Assembly: GCF_000350105.1 (NCBI RefSeq)
Contig: NZ_CAIY01000044.1
Span: 62,001-126,000 of the forward strand
Length of the DNA: 64,000 nt
Origin: Richelia intracellularis HH01
GTDB lineage: Bacteria > Cyanobacteriota > Cyanobacteriia > Cyanobacteriales > Nostocaceae
Direction: 5' to 3'
Shown here: in pieces, positions 45,600 through 56,189 of the stretch
Numbering within the stretch: position 1 is the first letter of the stretch
Layout of the letters: the number at the start of each line of letters is the position of its first letter
Translations under genes and position numbers: made by a program
Notes under the pieces: model-generated
Told to the model about the DNA's origin: nothing
The model's database searches: none
Seen by the model: the letters and a program-made list of their open reading frames with translations, nothing else

Positions 45600-47000
45600 A
45601 CAAAAAATTGCATTTTCCCATCGCCAGTATACACTAATATGATAGTAATAATTCCAAGATAATTGATGGTAATACGACTAAAGCTGTTACTAACATAATA
45701 GTAATCAACCCAGCTAATCCTCCCTAAAATATGAAGATAAAACCATAATAAGCACCATCATAAATTAGCTGAAAATAACCATTTAAAGATATCAAGCACT
45801 ACCAAGGAAAGCCAAATAGTTAAAAAAGTGCAAAGCCTAGAGTTAAATTTGACATATATATGGTAGTGATTATATCAATATAAAACTCAATTACTAACCC
45901 ATTGTGAGTAATTATTAAATGATGATATTTGCCATCAGTAAAAAAATCTGGAATTACTAAATGTGGATTAGTAGCATTATTCCTACTTAGTAGTGTACAC
46001 ATTCTCAAAACCAGATTATATTTATCTTGAGATAATAAGGTAAAGTTGCGTTTGTATATATACTGCGAAAGAGAAATTATCCTAATTAAACCATCCTGAT
46101 ATATATATTTTGCTTGAAATTTTGTGCTGAAAGTAAATTGGGAAGTATGACGAATATGGATCGTAATTAAACTAGCTGGGTATAGTGTTTTTAACCATTG
46201 ATTAGAAGATAAATAAACACCTTAATTACATCTTATATTTTTCTGTTATCTTTGCAAATATAAAGGTAGAGCATTACCTATAATATCAACAAACCTATTC
46301 TCACTTGCAAAGGATAATTAGTAATTAAAGCAGGGTGGTTATTTGGTAATAGCTTATTTTCGCAAAAGCCCTCGCTACCTCTTCCTTAGAAATAGCCTGA
46401 TTTGCAATTACCAACTTGGAAATATAACCTTCCTAAGCTCCATGTCCTGTTACTTCCTTCACAAGATTCAAATAATATTGTGGATTCTAATTACTTAAAC
46501 TAGTGATGATAGGTAAACTTAAAGAAATTGTTAGATATAAAATACTGTACGTAATAGCGATGATGATTAAATTACTTATAGATAAAGAATTATGAGAAGT
46601 ATTTGTTGATAGCTAAATAGAATACTTCATTCTATATTTCCACATACAAAAAAGATAATTCCCAGCCGTTCACTAATATTATTGTTAATAAAATTAGCTA
46701 CAATTATTACTCTGGAAGATTTTAATAATTGTAGCATTTTCACAGTCAAAGATAAGCTAAAACTGATAATAAATACTATTATTAGTAATGTGAAAATATT
46801 GAGTTTATACGTCTTTATCAAAAAAGCTATTAAGGAGAATCTAAAAGGAAAAAATAATAAAATATTATTGATAGAATCACTAATATTTATAGTATGGCGA
46901 AACGCATAAAATAAATTGTTAATTTCTACAATTAAACTATATGAAAAGTTGAAAGGAAATAGTGTAGCTAAAATTATAGTACTAATACTGACACTAACTG
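45600..47000 (-). pseudogene. Decayed VanZ-like / LamG-domain membrane protein
   Basis: Minus-strand fragments appear in the right order. ILATLFPFNFSY near 46930-46990 resembles a first VanZ helix; LTVKMLQLL...RVIIVANFINNN (46627-46821) resembles the VanZ E-LQ...R...D-x-N motif. A LamG/concanavalin-like stretch runs from about 46210 to 45820 with QWLKTLYPASLIT, NFTLLSQDKYNLVLRM and FFTDGKYHHLIITHNG. A final helix GGLAGLITIMLVTALVVLPS lies near 45660. Frames are broken by stops and shifts between them. The original was probably a roughly 450-aa membrane protein. Boundaries are approximate; the function of intact homologues is unknown. Confidence 0.6.
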
Positions 47001-47475
47001 CCTAAGGAGATCCTAATTTTAAAGCCACATATAATCCTTTTTTTAATAGATTTTGGTATTTTAGCGCTGATTCATACAATCATGAAGCGCTGCTTATTGT
47101 TGTAGGTTAGTTATATTTATGATTAGAGATACCATATTCATGGTTGTTAAATAATTCTAGTTATATTGATATCAATCTCTTCTTTTATTACCACTCTAAA
47201 GTTTTATTTAAAAAATAAATCACTATTTTTATTGCTATATATACTTGAATATGTAATACCACTTTATAAGTTTTTTACTATGTATTTATCAAAGTCTAAT
47301 AGTAAATTAAATAAAATTTTAGAGATAAATTAACTTTAATAAATAAATTCATTCAATAATGGATAGATAAAATAGATAACTTTCACTTGAAGTAATATCA
47401 ATACTTCACTGATTTTATATAATAAGACCTGCTATATAATACTATACAAACATATATAATGAGGAAGTTAAAACT
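47001..47475. other. Non-coding gap before membrane/coiled-coil gene
   Basis: 475 bases, AT-rich; no supported feature apart from an RBS-like GAGGAAG just before 47476. Confidence 0.4.
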
Positions 47476-48204
47476 ATGGATAAAGATCTACAGGGCTTAG
47501 AGATTACTCCACAAGAGTTAAGATATCTTACGAATTTACCTGTCAAGTATGAATTAACAAAAGTAAAAAACTATTTTCAAATAATATTTAGGCTTTGGAC
47601 TCATAAGTTTCAAGTTTCAGAAAGCCCCACAATCTTTTTCTTAGGATTATCTTTATACATTATTACTTATTTACTTTTTAAAGTAATGATTAATTTCTTG
47701 ATGCTCTGGCTACCTCTACCATCTATACCATCTTGGATTTTACTTATACTATCAATTTTGTCTTTAATTTATTTAACTCAATTTAGTTTATATTTGCTTT
47801 GGTGGCAAAGAAAAAAGATAGTGAATGTTAATATGACAGCTCCTCTGAGAATTTTGTTAAATGATATTGATAGATATAATGCTTTGATTAGAGTTATAGA
47901 TATTAACGATCAGATAGAAGCAGCAGGAAATCAGGAAGTAGCACTTAAAGATAGGGATAAAGTAGTATCAGCTTTAAAAATAGCAAGAATTGATTTAGTA
48001 AAAGCACTAAAAACAGAAAAGATATTAAGAGAAAACAAAAAATTTATTATTAACAACAGTGATTTATTTACAGAGAATTTAACTAATTTAACCGGAGCAT
48101 ATATAACAGAAAAAGCAGCTGAACATGGAAGACTACTAAATGAAACATTACAGATAATACTCGAGGTTGAAAATGAAATGGAAAAATTACAAGGTCAGTC
48201 TTAA
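47476..48204 (+). CDS. Membrane protein with C-terminal coiled coil
   Basis: 242 aa. Two membrane segments (about 54-78 and 85-112, with LLILSILSLIYLTQFSLYLL) and a C-terminal half (120-242) that is strongly helical and charged, probably coiled coil (EKAAEHGRLLNETLQIILEV). I do not recognise a named family. GAGGAAG lies 8 bases before the ATG. It lies upstream of a DUF1350 gene on the same strand, but the 130-base gap does not prove an operon. Confidence 0.55.
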   Translation: MDKDLQGLEITPQELRYLTNLPVKYELTKVKNYFQIIFRLWTHKFQVSESPTIFFLGLSLYIITYLLFKVMINFLMLWLPLPSIPSWILLILSILSLIYLTQFSLYLLWWQRKKIVNVNMTAPLRILLNDIDRYNALIRVIDINDQIEAAGNQEVALKDRDKVVSALKIARIDLVKALKTEKILRENKKFIINNSDLFTENLTNLTGAYITEKAAEHGRLLNETLQIILEVENEMEKLQGQS

Positions 48205-48336
48205 GTTTCTATTTTTTTGGAATTATTTGAGTGAATTTTAATAAAATAACCTCGGTAGTGTATTATTTCCACTCCTAATATCAAATATATACAAATTCTA
48301 ATTGGGATTTAATATAACAATACTGTAAGTTCGAGA

Positions 48337-49152
48337 TTGAAGTTAATGATTACCAGGATAATGAGCAATATTTATTGGCAAGAAATATCAAGTAATTGGG
48401 TTATAGTACCACGTAATCCCATCGGTATTGTTCATTTCTTAGGTGGAGCATTTGTTGGTTATTTACCCCATATTACTTACCGCTTATTATTAGAAAATCT
48501 GTCGGCAAAGGGTTTTATTATCATTGCTACTTCATTCCTCAATAGTTTAGACCATATTACAATTGCCAAACAAGCTTTACTTGACTTTGATCAGGCTTTA
48601 CTATACCTACAAAAAAAATCTGTACTTGGTAAAGCCTATCTACCAATTTATGGAGTAGGGCATAGCATGGGGTGTAAAATTCACTTACTTATTGGTAGTC
48701 TTTATAAAGTAGATAGGGTTGGTAATATACTCATCTCGTTCAATAACTATGCAGCAAGTGATGCTATTCCTTTGGTGGAAAAGTTAAACTCTAACTTAAA
48801 TATTGAATTTACCCCCACTCCTCAAGAAACACAAGATTTGGTTCATGAAAATTATAATATTCGCCGTAACCTGTTAATAAGATTCACCCACGATACTCTT
48901 GACCAATCAACAATTTTAAGGAAAATTTTACAACAACGCTTTCCAGAGATGCTAACAGCAAAAACCCTACAAGGAAATCATTTCACACCAATTAATCAAG
49001 ATTTGAGTTGGAAACTAGGTAGAGAATTTAATCCTTTAGATGCTATGGGACAGTGGCTTAGACAAGAAGCATATAGGGATTTAAATCAATTAAAATACAC
49101 TATAAATGTGTGGTTGAACCCACTAGCAATATTTTCCAGGAAATCTCTATAA
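48337..49152 (+). CDS. DUF1350 alpha/beta-hydrolase-like protein
   Basis: 271 aa; the natural start may be the internal ATG at residue 9 (MSNIYWQEISSNWVI). Contains the nucleophile elbow GVGHSMGCKIH and the family block GIVHFLGGAFVGYLPHITYR near the N-terminus, both typical of DUF1350, found in cyanobacteria and plastids. The fold predicts a serine hydrolase, but no substrate is known. Same strand as the preceding membrane protein and the following REC-phosphatase. Confidence 0.8.
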   Translation: MKLMITRIMSNIYWQEISSNWVIVPRNPIGIVHFLGGAFVGYLPHITYRLLLENLSAKGFIIIATSFLNSLDHITIAKQALLDFDQALLYLQKKSVLGKAYLPIYGVGHSMGCKIHLLIGSLYKVDRVGNILISFNNYAASDAIPLVEKLNSNLNIEFTPTPQETQDLVHENYNIRRNLLIRFTHDTLDQSTILRKILQQRFPEMLTAKTLQGNHFTPINQDLSWKLGREFNPLDAMGQWLRQEAYRDLNQLKYTINVWLNPLAIFSRKSL

Positions 49153-49218
49153 GAGTTTGCTCAATATTTTTAATTGTTTATTATTAATGTATTTTGTATA
49201 AGCTTTATCTAAAATTTT

Positions 49219-50355
49219 ATGTTTAAAATTTTGATTATTGATGATGATATAGCAGTACAAATATTACTGAAAAGAATGCTGGAGAAAGAAGGCTATGAAG
49301 TGATCGCTGTTAGTAATGGAAAATATGGGATAGAACAAGCAATGATTTTTCCACCAGCAATGATTATTTGTGACTGGATGATGCCAGGATTAACTGGTAT
49401 TGATGTGTGTCGTTATATTAAAAATTCGCCATATTTATCTACCACATTTTTTATTCTATTAACATCATTAGGTTCTACTGCTGATCGTGTTAAAGGATTG
49501 GATGCCGGAGCCGATGATTTTATTACTAAACCCATTGAAAATAATGAGTTAAGGGCTAGGGTAAGAGCTGGATTGCGTTTGCATCAATTAAGCCAAGATT
49601 TACAAAACCAGAAACAACTCCTGGAAAAAGAATTAGCAGAAGCTGCAGACTATGTAATGTCTTTGCTACCAATGCCAATGACATCCCCATTAGACATTGA
49701 TTTTCGTTTTATACCTTCTCGACAGTTAGGCGGTGATTGTTTTGATTACTACTGGTTGGATTCAGAATATTTAGCAATTTATCTTTTAGATACAGCTGGG
49801 CATGGTTTAAGGGCAACTCTTTTATCTATTTCTGTTTTCAATTTATTAAGAGCACGGGCATTGAAGGGATTAAACTACTATCAACCTAGCGAGGTTCTAA
49901 AAGCCCTAAATGAAACTTTTCCCATGAATGATCAAAATGATAAATACTTTACTATTTGGTATGGTGTTTATCATTTACCTCAACGTAAATTAACGTATGC
50001 TAGTGCAGGTCATCCCCCTGCAATACTAGTTCCTGAAGATAGAAATTACCACCCCGTAATACATAAATTAAGAACTCCTGGAATGCCTATTGGCATGTTT
50101 CTAGAGGCAAATTATACTGATTCGACTTGTGAAGTTGAAAAAAATAGTAGTTTGTATATTTTCAGTGATGGAGCCTATGAAATTACTAAAGCTGATGGGG
50201 AAATTTGGGGACTAGATACTTTTGTACAGACCCTAATAAATGTTTCTAAAACCCCTAATTATCAGTTAGAACAAATTGTAAAAATATTAATTCATTCTCA
50301 TTCACAACCATCATTTGAAGATGATTTATCTATATTAAAAATACAGTTTTACTAA
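49219..50355 (+). CDS. Response regulator with PP2C (SpoIIE/RsbU-type) phosphatase output
   Basis: 378 aa. Receiver domain (1-120) with acidic D8-D10, phospho-acceptor D52 (ICDWMMP) and K104 (FITKPIEN), a helical linker (about 120-145), and a PP2C-like phosphatase domain (about 150-378) with RQLGGDCFDYYW, LDTAGHGLRATL, ASAGHPPAIL and SFEDDLSILK, which carry the metal-binding Asp/Gly residues. Such proteins dephosphorylate STAS anti-sigma antagonists. A STAS gene lies tail-to-tail immediately downstream, overlapping by 4 bases, the obvious candidate substrate. The kinase is not nearby. Confidence 0.9.
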   Translation: MFKILIIDDDIAVQILLKRMLEKEGYEVIAVSNGKYGIEQAMIFPPAMIICDWMMPGLTGIDVCRYIKNSPYLSTTFFILLTSLGSTADRVKGLDAGADDFITKPIENNELRARVRAGLRLHQLSQDLQNQKQLLEKELAEAADYVMSLLPMPMTSPLDIDFRFIPSRQLGGDCFDYYWLDSEYLAIYLLDTAGHGLRATLLSISVFNLLRARALKGLNYYQPSEVLKALNETFPMNDQNDKYFTIWYGVYHLPQRKLTYASAGHPPAILVPEDRNYHPVIHKLRTPGMPIGMFLEANYTDSTCEVEKNSSLYIFSDGAYEITKADGEIWGLDTFVQTLINVSKTPNYQLEQIVKILIHSHSQPSFEDDLSILKIQFY

Positions 50356-50681
50356 CTATGGAAAAGTGGTGATTGGTTGAATTCTTCTTGGTTAGAAAAT
50401 ACCGTGAAGACTTTATCCATTCCAGTAAGTTCAAATAGTATTCTTATTTGCTCATTTACCGAACACATCAACAACTTACTATCGACTTCACGTAAGTATT
50501 TAAAAGCTAATACCAAGTATCCTAACCCAGAACTATCCATAAAGGTTACATTTTGAAAATCCACTAAGACTATTTTTGTTCCATTATTTACTAGTCCAAT
50601 TATTTGTGATTGCAATTTTTGTGATGTGGCTGCGTCTAAAATTCCACCTGGTTGTATAATTTGAATCTGATTATTATTCAT
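50352..50681 (-). CDS. STAS-domain anti-sigma factor antagonist
   Basis: 109 aa, a single STAS domain. The phosphorylatable site is S50/S51 in VTFMDSSGLGYLVLAF. Proteins of this type bind an anti-sigma/switch kinase when unphosphorylated. It converges on, and overlaps by 4 bases, the gene for a REC-PP2C phosphatase, so the two probably form part of a partner-switching module. The switch kinase (HATPase RsbW-like) is not seen in the window. Regulated output is unknown. Confidence 0.88.
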   Translation of the reverse strand: MNNNQIQIIQPGGILDAATSQKLQSQIIGLVNNGTKIVLVDFQNVTFMDSSGLGYLVLAFKYLREVDSKLLMCSVNEQIRILFELTGMDKVFTVFSNQEEFNQSPLFHS

Positions 50682-51131
50682 GAATATTATTCACAATTAT
50701 TAAATTTGAACTTTGTTAGATACAAGTATCTTTAGTCTCCATCAAAATTTTCAACAAAAACCTATAGTTGACTCTGACTGAAGTTATAGTTTATGGTCAA
50801 AGACAAACTTAGCAGAATATCTAAATAATAGCCCTAATCCAATATTTTTGTCATATTCATATAAAGGTATTTTTGCTACAAGTAAACAACAAAATATAAA
50901 ATTTAGCATAGAGATGTAGGAAGTTGGATGTTACAGATAAGCAAAAAAATTGAAGCTAATGAACTCAAAATATTAGTAGTAGGGAGCCCTATTTCCCAAT
51001 AATATACTTAAAACAATTACACGGTGTTATAAAAGCACTGATTAAAAGATAAACAATTAAAAGTGGAAATAGCCATGCTAATAGGTTTATGCTTAATAAT
51101 GGTTTATAAACTTAGGGTACACTTTATTAGT
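50682..51131. other. Gap between STAS and HTH-GrpE genes
   Basis: 450 bases, AT-rich, with no supported feature. Confidence 0.4.
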
Positions 51132-51827
51132 CTATGATAAGTTATTTACATTTAAATCTCCACCCTGTAACACAATAGGACCTACCTTAGCTTTACATAG
51201 TAATTTGTTACCTTGTCTATAACCTGTATAGCGAACCCTGACAATTTCACCTGGTACTAAATTAACATCCATTAATTGATGCTTTTGCGGATTGTAGGGT
51301 ACTTCCGCCCCTACATTTGCAATCATTTCTACTCCCCAGGCTTTTAAAAGTCTTTCCAAAGACTTTTTTACCAAAGGTATAATTTTAACTGCCGGCAGTT
51401 GGCTATTTTCCCGAACTTTTTGTACTACAGTTGGAAACTGTACTATTAAGGATTCTAATAGTTGCCATGTTGATTGCTGAAAGTCTTGCTGTAATAATTT
51501 ATACTTCTGATTGAGCTGTTGCTGTAACAACTGGTATTCTACTTGTAGATTAGCCATCTGTTGTTGCATTAATTCCGGATTTGTTATTGGCATTTGCATT
51601 TTGACTTCTTCTCTGGAAAAACAACCCACTAGTCTGCTCAATGAAATTACTAGTGTTGCTGATAATTTTAACAACACATGTAATCGCATTTCCCCAATTT
51701 CTCCCCTTCGCAGCCGCAAAATTTGCCTCTCAGAAATACCAGACACACGACTTAGCTCTCTAAAACTGGTAATTCCCACCTTTTGCATTAACTGGTGTAA
51801 TCTCTGAGTCAAATTAGAATAAGGCAT
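51132..51827 (-). CDS. HTH-domain protein with GrpE-like C-terminus
   Basis: 231 aa from ATG 51827 (MPYSNLTQRLHQLMQKVG); the frame extends 43 codons further but that part looks unlike the family. The N-terminus is an XRE-like helix-turn-helix (SFRELSRVSGISERQILRLR, about 18-37), the middle a Gln-rich coiled coil (about 80-120), and the C-terminus resembles a GrpE tail (VPYNPQKHQLMDVNLVPGEI, VRYTGYRQGNKLLCKAKV). Cyanobacteria have such HTH-GrpE hybrids of unknown role, possibly coupling DnaK to a DNA- or regulator-binding function. No dnaK neighbour. Function is inferred only from domains. Confidence 0.7.
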   Translation of the reverse strand: MPYSNLTQRLHQLMQKVGITSFRELSRVSGISERQILRLRRGEIGEMRLHVLLKLSATLVISLSRLVGCFSREEVKMQMPITNPELMQQQMANLQVEYQLLQQQLNQKYKLLQQDFQQSTWQLLESLIVQFPTVVQKVRENSQLPAVKIIPLVKKSLERLLKAWGVEMIANVGAEVPYNPQKHQLMDVNLVPGEIVRVRYTGYRQGNKLLCKAKVGPIVLQGGDLNVNNLS

Positions 51828-53458
51828 TATTTGAAAATGATGGGGTGAATCGAAGAATTTTACGGCAGACTGGAAGTAGTCCACTAGAAAATAAATACAA
51901 AACAAATCTATATATTTTTCCCTCTCTCTTTTTATATTCTCCCAATAACTTCCCAAATATCCAAGAAAGATTTCATTCTACTTGAATTATTTGAGTTAGC
52001 AGGTCTATGGTAGTTTCACTGTTAACCTCTTTGACTAAGAGAACATAAGAGGTGAAGTTTGCAGTAATGTCAAAGACATATAAATGATTTCTCTAATCGT
52101 GAGAGCTTTTGGAATTTCAGAAGTAAGAATAATAAATATTCAGAGCTTAAAACTTTTGATAATTTATTAATATAATTGGGTGGTCTCATACCTGATATTA
52201 ATAACTCAAAATAATTAACTTATAGGTTACTTTAATAAGTATATAAAAATGATTTTAGATGCCCGATTTAATGTAGTATCTCGGTTTAGTACATTTCTAG
52301 TAATATTGAATTAGTTTAAGAGCCTTTTTAACAATAATCTTAGTATATTATAATAAGTCTATCTTAGTCTTTATAGTAAACAGATTGTAAATAATAAATA
52401 TACTTGCGAATACTACAAATAGTAATTTTATCTTGGAAACCTAGTATATACAAAATTGTGAATTGATAAGTTAATTTGATTACCAAACAAAAAATAGATA
52501 TGTACATGCATTTAGTAGATATATGTAATAATAAACAAAGATACAAATTTTGATAATAAACATCACAAAATACAACTTATTTATGTTAGTCAATACCTTA
52601 ATTTATTTATAAATAGTCTTATGTGTTAAGTCTTCCTAGAATAGTATTATAGATATTAACAAATCATCTGGGAACTATCTATATGGATGTTGCATTTTGC
52701 TGGATAAGTTTTTTTATTGGATAATGATAAATAATCCTAACATCCAAAAAATAAATAGTCTTTTTAGAATATGATAATTCACTTCAAGTAGATGATTAAT
52801 CACCAAATAAATTTATAATTACTATTAATCTAATACTGAATCAAATTAATTATACTCTTCAATTAATTCCGGAAGACTTTACTTACTCTAATTATGAATA
52901 TTTAGTTTATTAAAGCACGATAAAGACATCTTCAGGGTCTATATAGCATTCATATCAGAAATATACAATGGCAAGAACACTTAAGCAATTCGCCTACATT
53001 TAGAGCAGAAGATGTTCTACTAATAAAAGGTAAGCCTATTAGAAGATATTAATACGGGGTGGCAGTAACTTATGCAATTATTAAGAAATAGCACGCATAA
53101 CAGATATAAAATAATATATTTTAAGGTTATAGAACTGAGCAAAAGAAGAAACAGCTTTAAACTAACTATCAAAATTACATAGTTACCTTATACACTAAGT
53201 GTAAACAAATTTTATTGTGCTTTTTTACCTAGTATTACTTTCTTTTACTTATTATTTCTGATTCAAGGCAAACTTAGATTATAGTGGATTTTAATATTTA
53301 GTATGAGCAGTCAATTGGAATATGTATTAGGATTGATTCATACTGTGGTGTAAAAACTCTTTAGTTTAGGATCCTCTTAGATCTAATATCCTTCAACTTT
53401 ATTAAAATCGAACTTAGATTCAATTGCTAAGTATAATCAAGTAAATATTAAATCCAAT
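51828..53458. other. Long AT-rich gap
   Basis: 1.6 kb; no gene or RNA supported. A 60-codon minus frame at 52364-52546 is Ile/Tyr-rich and judged chance. Confidence 0.45.
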
Positions 53459-53492
53459 TAAGGCAGGTCATTAATTATAATGACCTGCCTTA
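53459..53492. repeat. Perfect inverted repeat, 15-bp arms, 4-base loop
   Basis: TAAGGCAGGTCATTA and its exact complement flank ATTA, 185 bases past the petF stop. May help end petF transcripts, but has no long T-run. Confidence 0.8.
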
Positions 53493-53510
53493 AAACTTAT
53501 CCTAATAATA

Positions 53511-53557
53511 CAATACTTACTTTGCCGAGTTATATTAACCTAGCAAAGTAAGTATTG
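53511..53557. repeat. Inverted repeat downstream of petF, 15-bp arms
   Basis: CAATACTTACTTTGC (53511-53525) pairs exactly with 53543-53557 across a 17-base spacer, about 120 bases after the petF stop. Confidence 0.8.
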
Positions 53558-53676
53558 CATAGCAGTAGATTTTGACTTGAAGCAGTCTCTATGGAGTAGA
53601 TAACCATTATGGTCAGTATACTCAGCACTAAATTTATGATGACTTTTATATAATTTGGTGCTTGTATCCTGGTTTT

Positions 53677-53976
53677 TTAGTAGAGGTCTTCTTCCTTATG
53701 AGTTTCAATAATGCAATCAGAAGTAGGATAAGCAACACAAGTGAGCACATATCCGGCTTCAATTTGATCATCATCAAGGAAAGACTGGTCAGACTGGTCA
53801 ATACTACCGGATATAAGCTTGCCAGCACAGGTGGAGCAAGCACCAGCACGGCAGGAGTACGGCATATCCACACTAGCCTCTTCTGCTGCATCCAAAATGT
53901 AAGCATCGTCTGGGCACTCTATAGTGGTGTTGAGACCTTCACTTTCATTAATGAGTGTTACCTTGTAGGTTGCCAT
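53677..53976 (-). CDS. petF: Plant-type 2Fe-2S ferredoxin I
   Basis: 99 aa. Cluster ligands C42, C47, C50 and C80 ([10 protein letters not shown] ... VLTC) in the photosynthetic C-x4-C-x2-C spacing; C-terminus THKEEDLY as in Anabaena PetF. Main soluble electron acceptor of photosystem I, feeding FNR, PcyA, nitrite reductase and others. It is PetF rather than heterocyst FdxH, judging from [12 protein letters not shown]. Extra C21 is unusual. Single gene, flanked downstream by two hairpins. Confidence 0.95.
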   Translation of the reverse strand: MATYKVTLINESEGLNTTIECPDDAYILDAAEEASVDMPYSCRAGACSTCAGKLISGSIDQSDQSFLDDDQIEAGYVLTCVAYPTSDCIIETHKEEDLY

Positions 53977-54580
53977 TGTTTATTCCTCTCTTTCCTTCGC
54001 CCAAGGGCAGTATTAGGATGTCTTAAAAACAAATAATAACAGCCCATCCAAAAACTTGATTGGCCGTTAGTAAAAATTTGCCTCAGTTCTGATACTACGA
54101 GAAAAAGTGCAAGATGAAACTAGAAAATTCCCTGGATTGGCTATGGATTAGTAATGAAGTTTAGTTGCTGAATATATATAAGTTTATCTTATATCATTAG
54201 AGTTGTCATTGTATCGGGAAATATTATGTTTTTTCAGAAAAACCCTATTTTGTGAATTGGTTATTATACTAAGTAGATTTGGTAAAACAATACTTGTATA
54301 ATACTCATCTAATTGTCTTATTCCCAATTCTGTAAAACCTAGTCATAGTGAGCTGTATTAAGTGAATAGGACTAGTACTTCACAGTATTTAGTTCATGTA
54401 TTTATACTGGCTCGGATAGTATAGCAATAAAATACCGGATATCATTATCTTTAGTGGGAATTACTTACCAGTAATTTTGAGGTGTTCGGCATATTTTTGC
54501 TGGAGCCCTGGGGATTCTAAGTATTTCCATAAATTTATAAGTAAAAAATTAATCTTCCTCTTGGGTAGATAGGTCAATAC

Positions 54581-54621
54581 AATTTTCCTGTAGGTTATTG
54601 ATAACAACCTACAGGAAAATT
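54581..54621. repeat. Perfect inverted repeat, 16-bp arms
   Basis: AATTTTCCTGTAGGTT (54581-54596) pairs exactly with 54606-54621; spacer 9 bases. Confidence 0.8.
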
Positions 54622-54644
54622 TATTATGGATTTAATAATATTTA

Positions 54645-54683
54645 TCAATACCTAACTATTTAAGTAATCTAGTTAGGTATTGA
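54645..54683. repeat. Perfect inverted repeat, 13-bp arms
   Basis: TCAATACCTAACT (54645-54657) pairs exactly with 54671-54683; spacer 13 bases. Confidence 0.75.
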
Positions 54684-54815
54684 CACACTCAGATTTGACA
54701 TCAAAGTAAGTATTCCTTAAAAATTCAAGATATTCTATAAACCCTAATACCTAGTTTTCAATTTTCAATTATGTTTAAGATGGAAGTAAAATTCGAGATA
54801 AAGTCTACTGAACAC

Positions 54816-54853
54816 AAGGGATAAGATTATTTAAAATAATCTTATCCCTTTTT
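54816..54853 (+). terminator. Terminator-like hairpin without an upstream gene
   Basis: Perfect 16-bp stem (54816-54831 with 54835-54850, AAGGGATAAGATTATT) with a 3-base loop, followed by TTTTTC on the plus strand. No plus-strand gene is recognised upstream, so it may end an unseen transcript or be one of the window's palindromes. Confidence 0.5.
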
Positions 54854-54998
54854 CATAAAATAGTGATTATGATGGCACCACTTAACTATTTAAAAATACC
54901 CTTGAAAACCCTAACTCATAACTAATAGTCTTGCTAAATCTTACTTTTGTCTTTTTACTTGCACACAGTACTACAATGATTGCCATTTTTAGAATTAA

Positions 54999-55151
54999 AT
55001 GCTTTCCTTGTCCTTGATTTGCAATTACTTTACCATTACAGTAAATCACCCTAATGAAATTTTTCAAATTGAAAATAAATCTTCAGGACTATTTATGTAT
55101 GAAGGATTTTGGGAATTTGTGGAGGAATTACAAAAATATTTATATTTATAA
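54999..55151 (+). CDS. Short ORF, possible remnant
   Basis: 50 codons from ATG 54999 to TAA 55151. The second half (NHPNEIFQIENKSSGLFMYE, then GFWEFVEELQKYL) looks like real protein, but the start is weak and there is no RBS. It may be a small gene or the surviving C-terminal end of a longer one. A 61-codon minus frame (54882-55067) overlaps and looks less protein-like. Confidence 0.3.
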   Translation: MLSLSLICNYFTITVNHPNEIFQIENKSSGLFMYEGFWEFVEELQKYLYL

Positions 55152-55298
55152 TCAAAACTCTTGAGAATATTTAACATTGATTTTATACTCTTGATATAGA
55201 ATTTTTCCTTGCTATATATAGATAAATTTATTCTTCATTTTTTATTCTGAAGTTAGTATAATTTACAAATAAAGGAGAGGAAAATATAAGATATTGTA

Positions 55299-56018
55299 AT
55301 GTCTACAGCCAACTTAAATTTATCTGCCTTAGAGAGGCAATATAGTCAGAAAGCACCAAAAGAAATTATCAAATTTGCTCTGGATAATTTCGAAAATATT
55401 GCTATTTCCTTTAGTGGTGCTGAAGATGTAGTCCTAATTGATATGGTATCAAAAATTACTAGCAAATTCCGTGTTTTCACTCTAGATACTGGGCGCCTAC
55501 ACCCAGAAACATATCAACTTTTGGATGAGGTAAGAAATTACTATGGGATCAAACTAGAAGTAATGTTTCCGGATGCAGTCGAAGTTGAAGCTCTAGTAGA
55601 GGATAAAGGATTATTTAGCTTCTATACTGATGGTCATAAGGAATGTTGTCGTATTCGCAAAGTTAAACCTCTAAGTCGTAAACTTAATACTCTTGATGCT
55701 TGGGTTACAGGCCAACGTAAAGACCAAAGTCCCAGCACTCGCAACTATATACCCATAATTGAAGCAGATAGTGCTTTTTCTACCCCTGGTCATGTCTTAG
55801 TTAAGTTAAACCCCCTAGCCAACTGGTCTTCTGCACAAGTTTGGGAATATATCAAGGCCTCAGATGTACCTTACAATAAGTTACATGAAAGGGGTTTTAT
55901 TAGTATTGGTTGTGAACCTTGTACAAAGGCTGTATTACCCAATCAGCATGAACGGGAAGGGCGTTGGTGGTGGGAAGAATCTACATTCAAAGAATGTGGC
56001 TTACATGTACGTAGGTGA
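55299..56018 (+). CDS. cysH: Phosphoadenosine/adenosine phosphosulfate reductase
   Basis: 239 aa. PP-loop-type motif [10 protein letters not shown] (38-47) binds the nucleotide; the catalytic cysteine is C233 in ECGLH. C116-C117 and C205/C208 (CEPC) are the four ligands of a [4Fe-4S] cluster. Members with this cluster usually prefer APS, but several cyanobacterial enzymes are named PAPS reductases, so substrate choice stays open. Provides sulfite for assimilatory sulfate reduction. An AAAGGAGAGG sequence lies 18 bases before the ATG, rather far for an RBS. Confidence 0.93.
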   Translation: MSTANLNLSALERQYSQKAPKEIIKFALDNFENIAISFSGAEDVVLIDMVSKITSKFRVFTLDTGRLHPETYQLLDEVRNYYGIKLEVMFPDAVEVEALVEDKGLFSFYTDGHKECCRIRKVKPLSRKLNTLDAWVTGQRKDQSPSTRNYIPIIEADSAFSTPGHVLVKLNPLANWSSAQVWEYIKASDVPYNKLHERGFISIGCEPCTKAVLPNQHEREGRWWWEESTFKECGLHVRR

Positions 56019-56189
56019 TTCAAACAATATATAAATTTAGGGAGATACTTTAGCAAAGGCAAAAATGGAGAATACCCATATCTATCATACTATTTGTATT
56101 CACCTCTGATGTAGTAAATTATTAGCATAAAAATATGCTCTTTTACTCTGCTTTCCAATGCTTTTTAATCTAGCAACCTAGGATAAACT

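Larger units (their letters stand above)
53977..54998. other. AT-rich gap with three hairpins
   Basis: 1 kb between petF and a short ORF. Holds inverted repeats at 54581-54621, 54645-54683 and 54816-54850 and no other recognised feature. The petF promoter lies at its left end. Confidence 0.45.

Noticed and set aside
46682-46909. 75-codon plus-strand frame
   Set aside because: It lies antisense to the decayed VanZ part and has no family resemblance.
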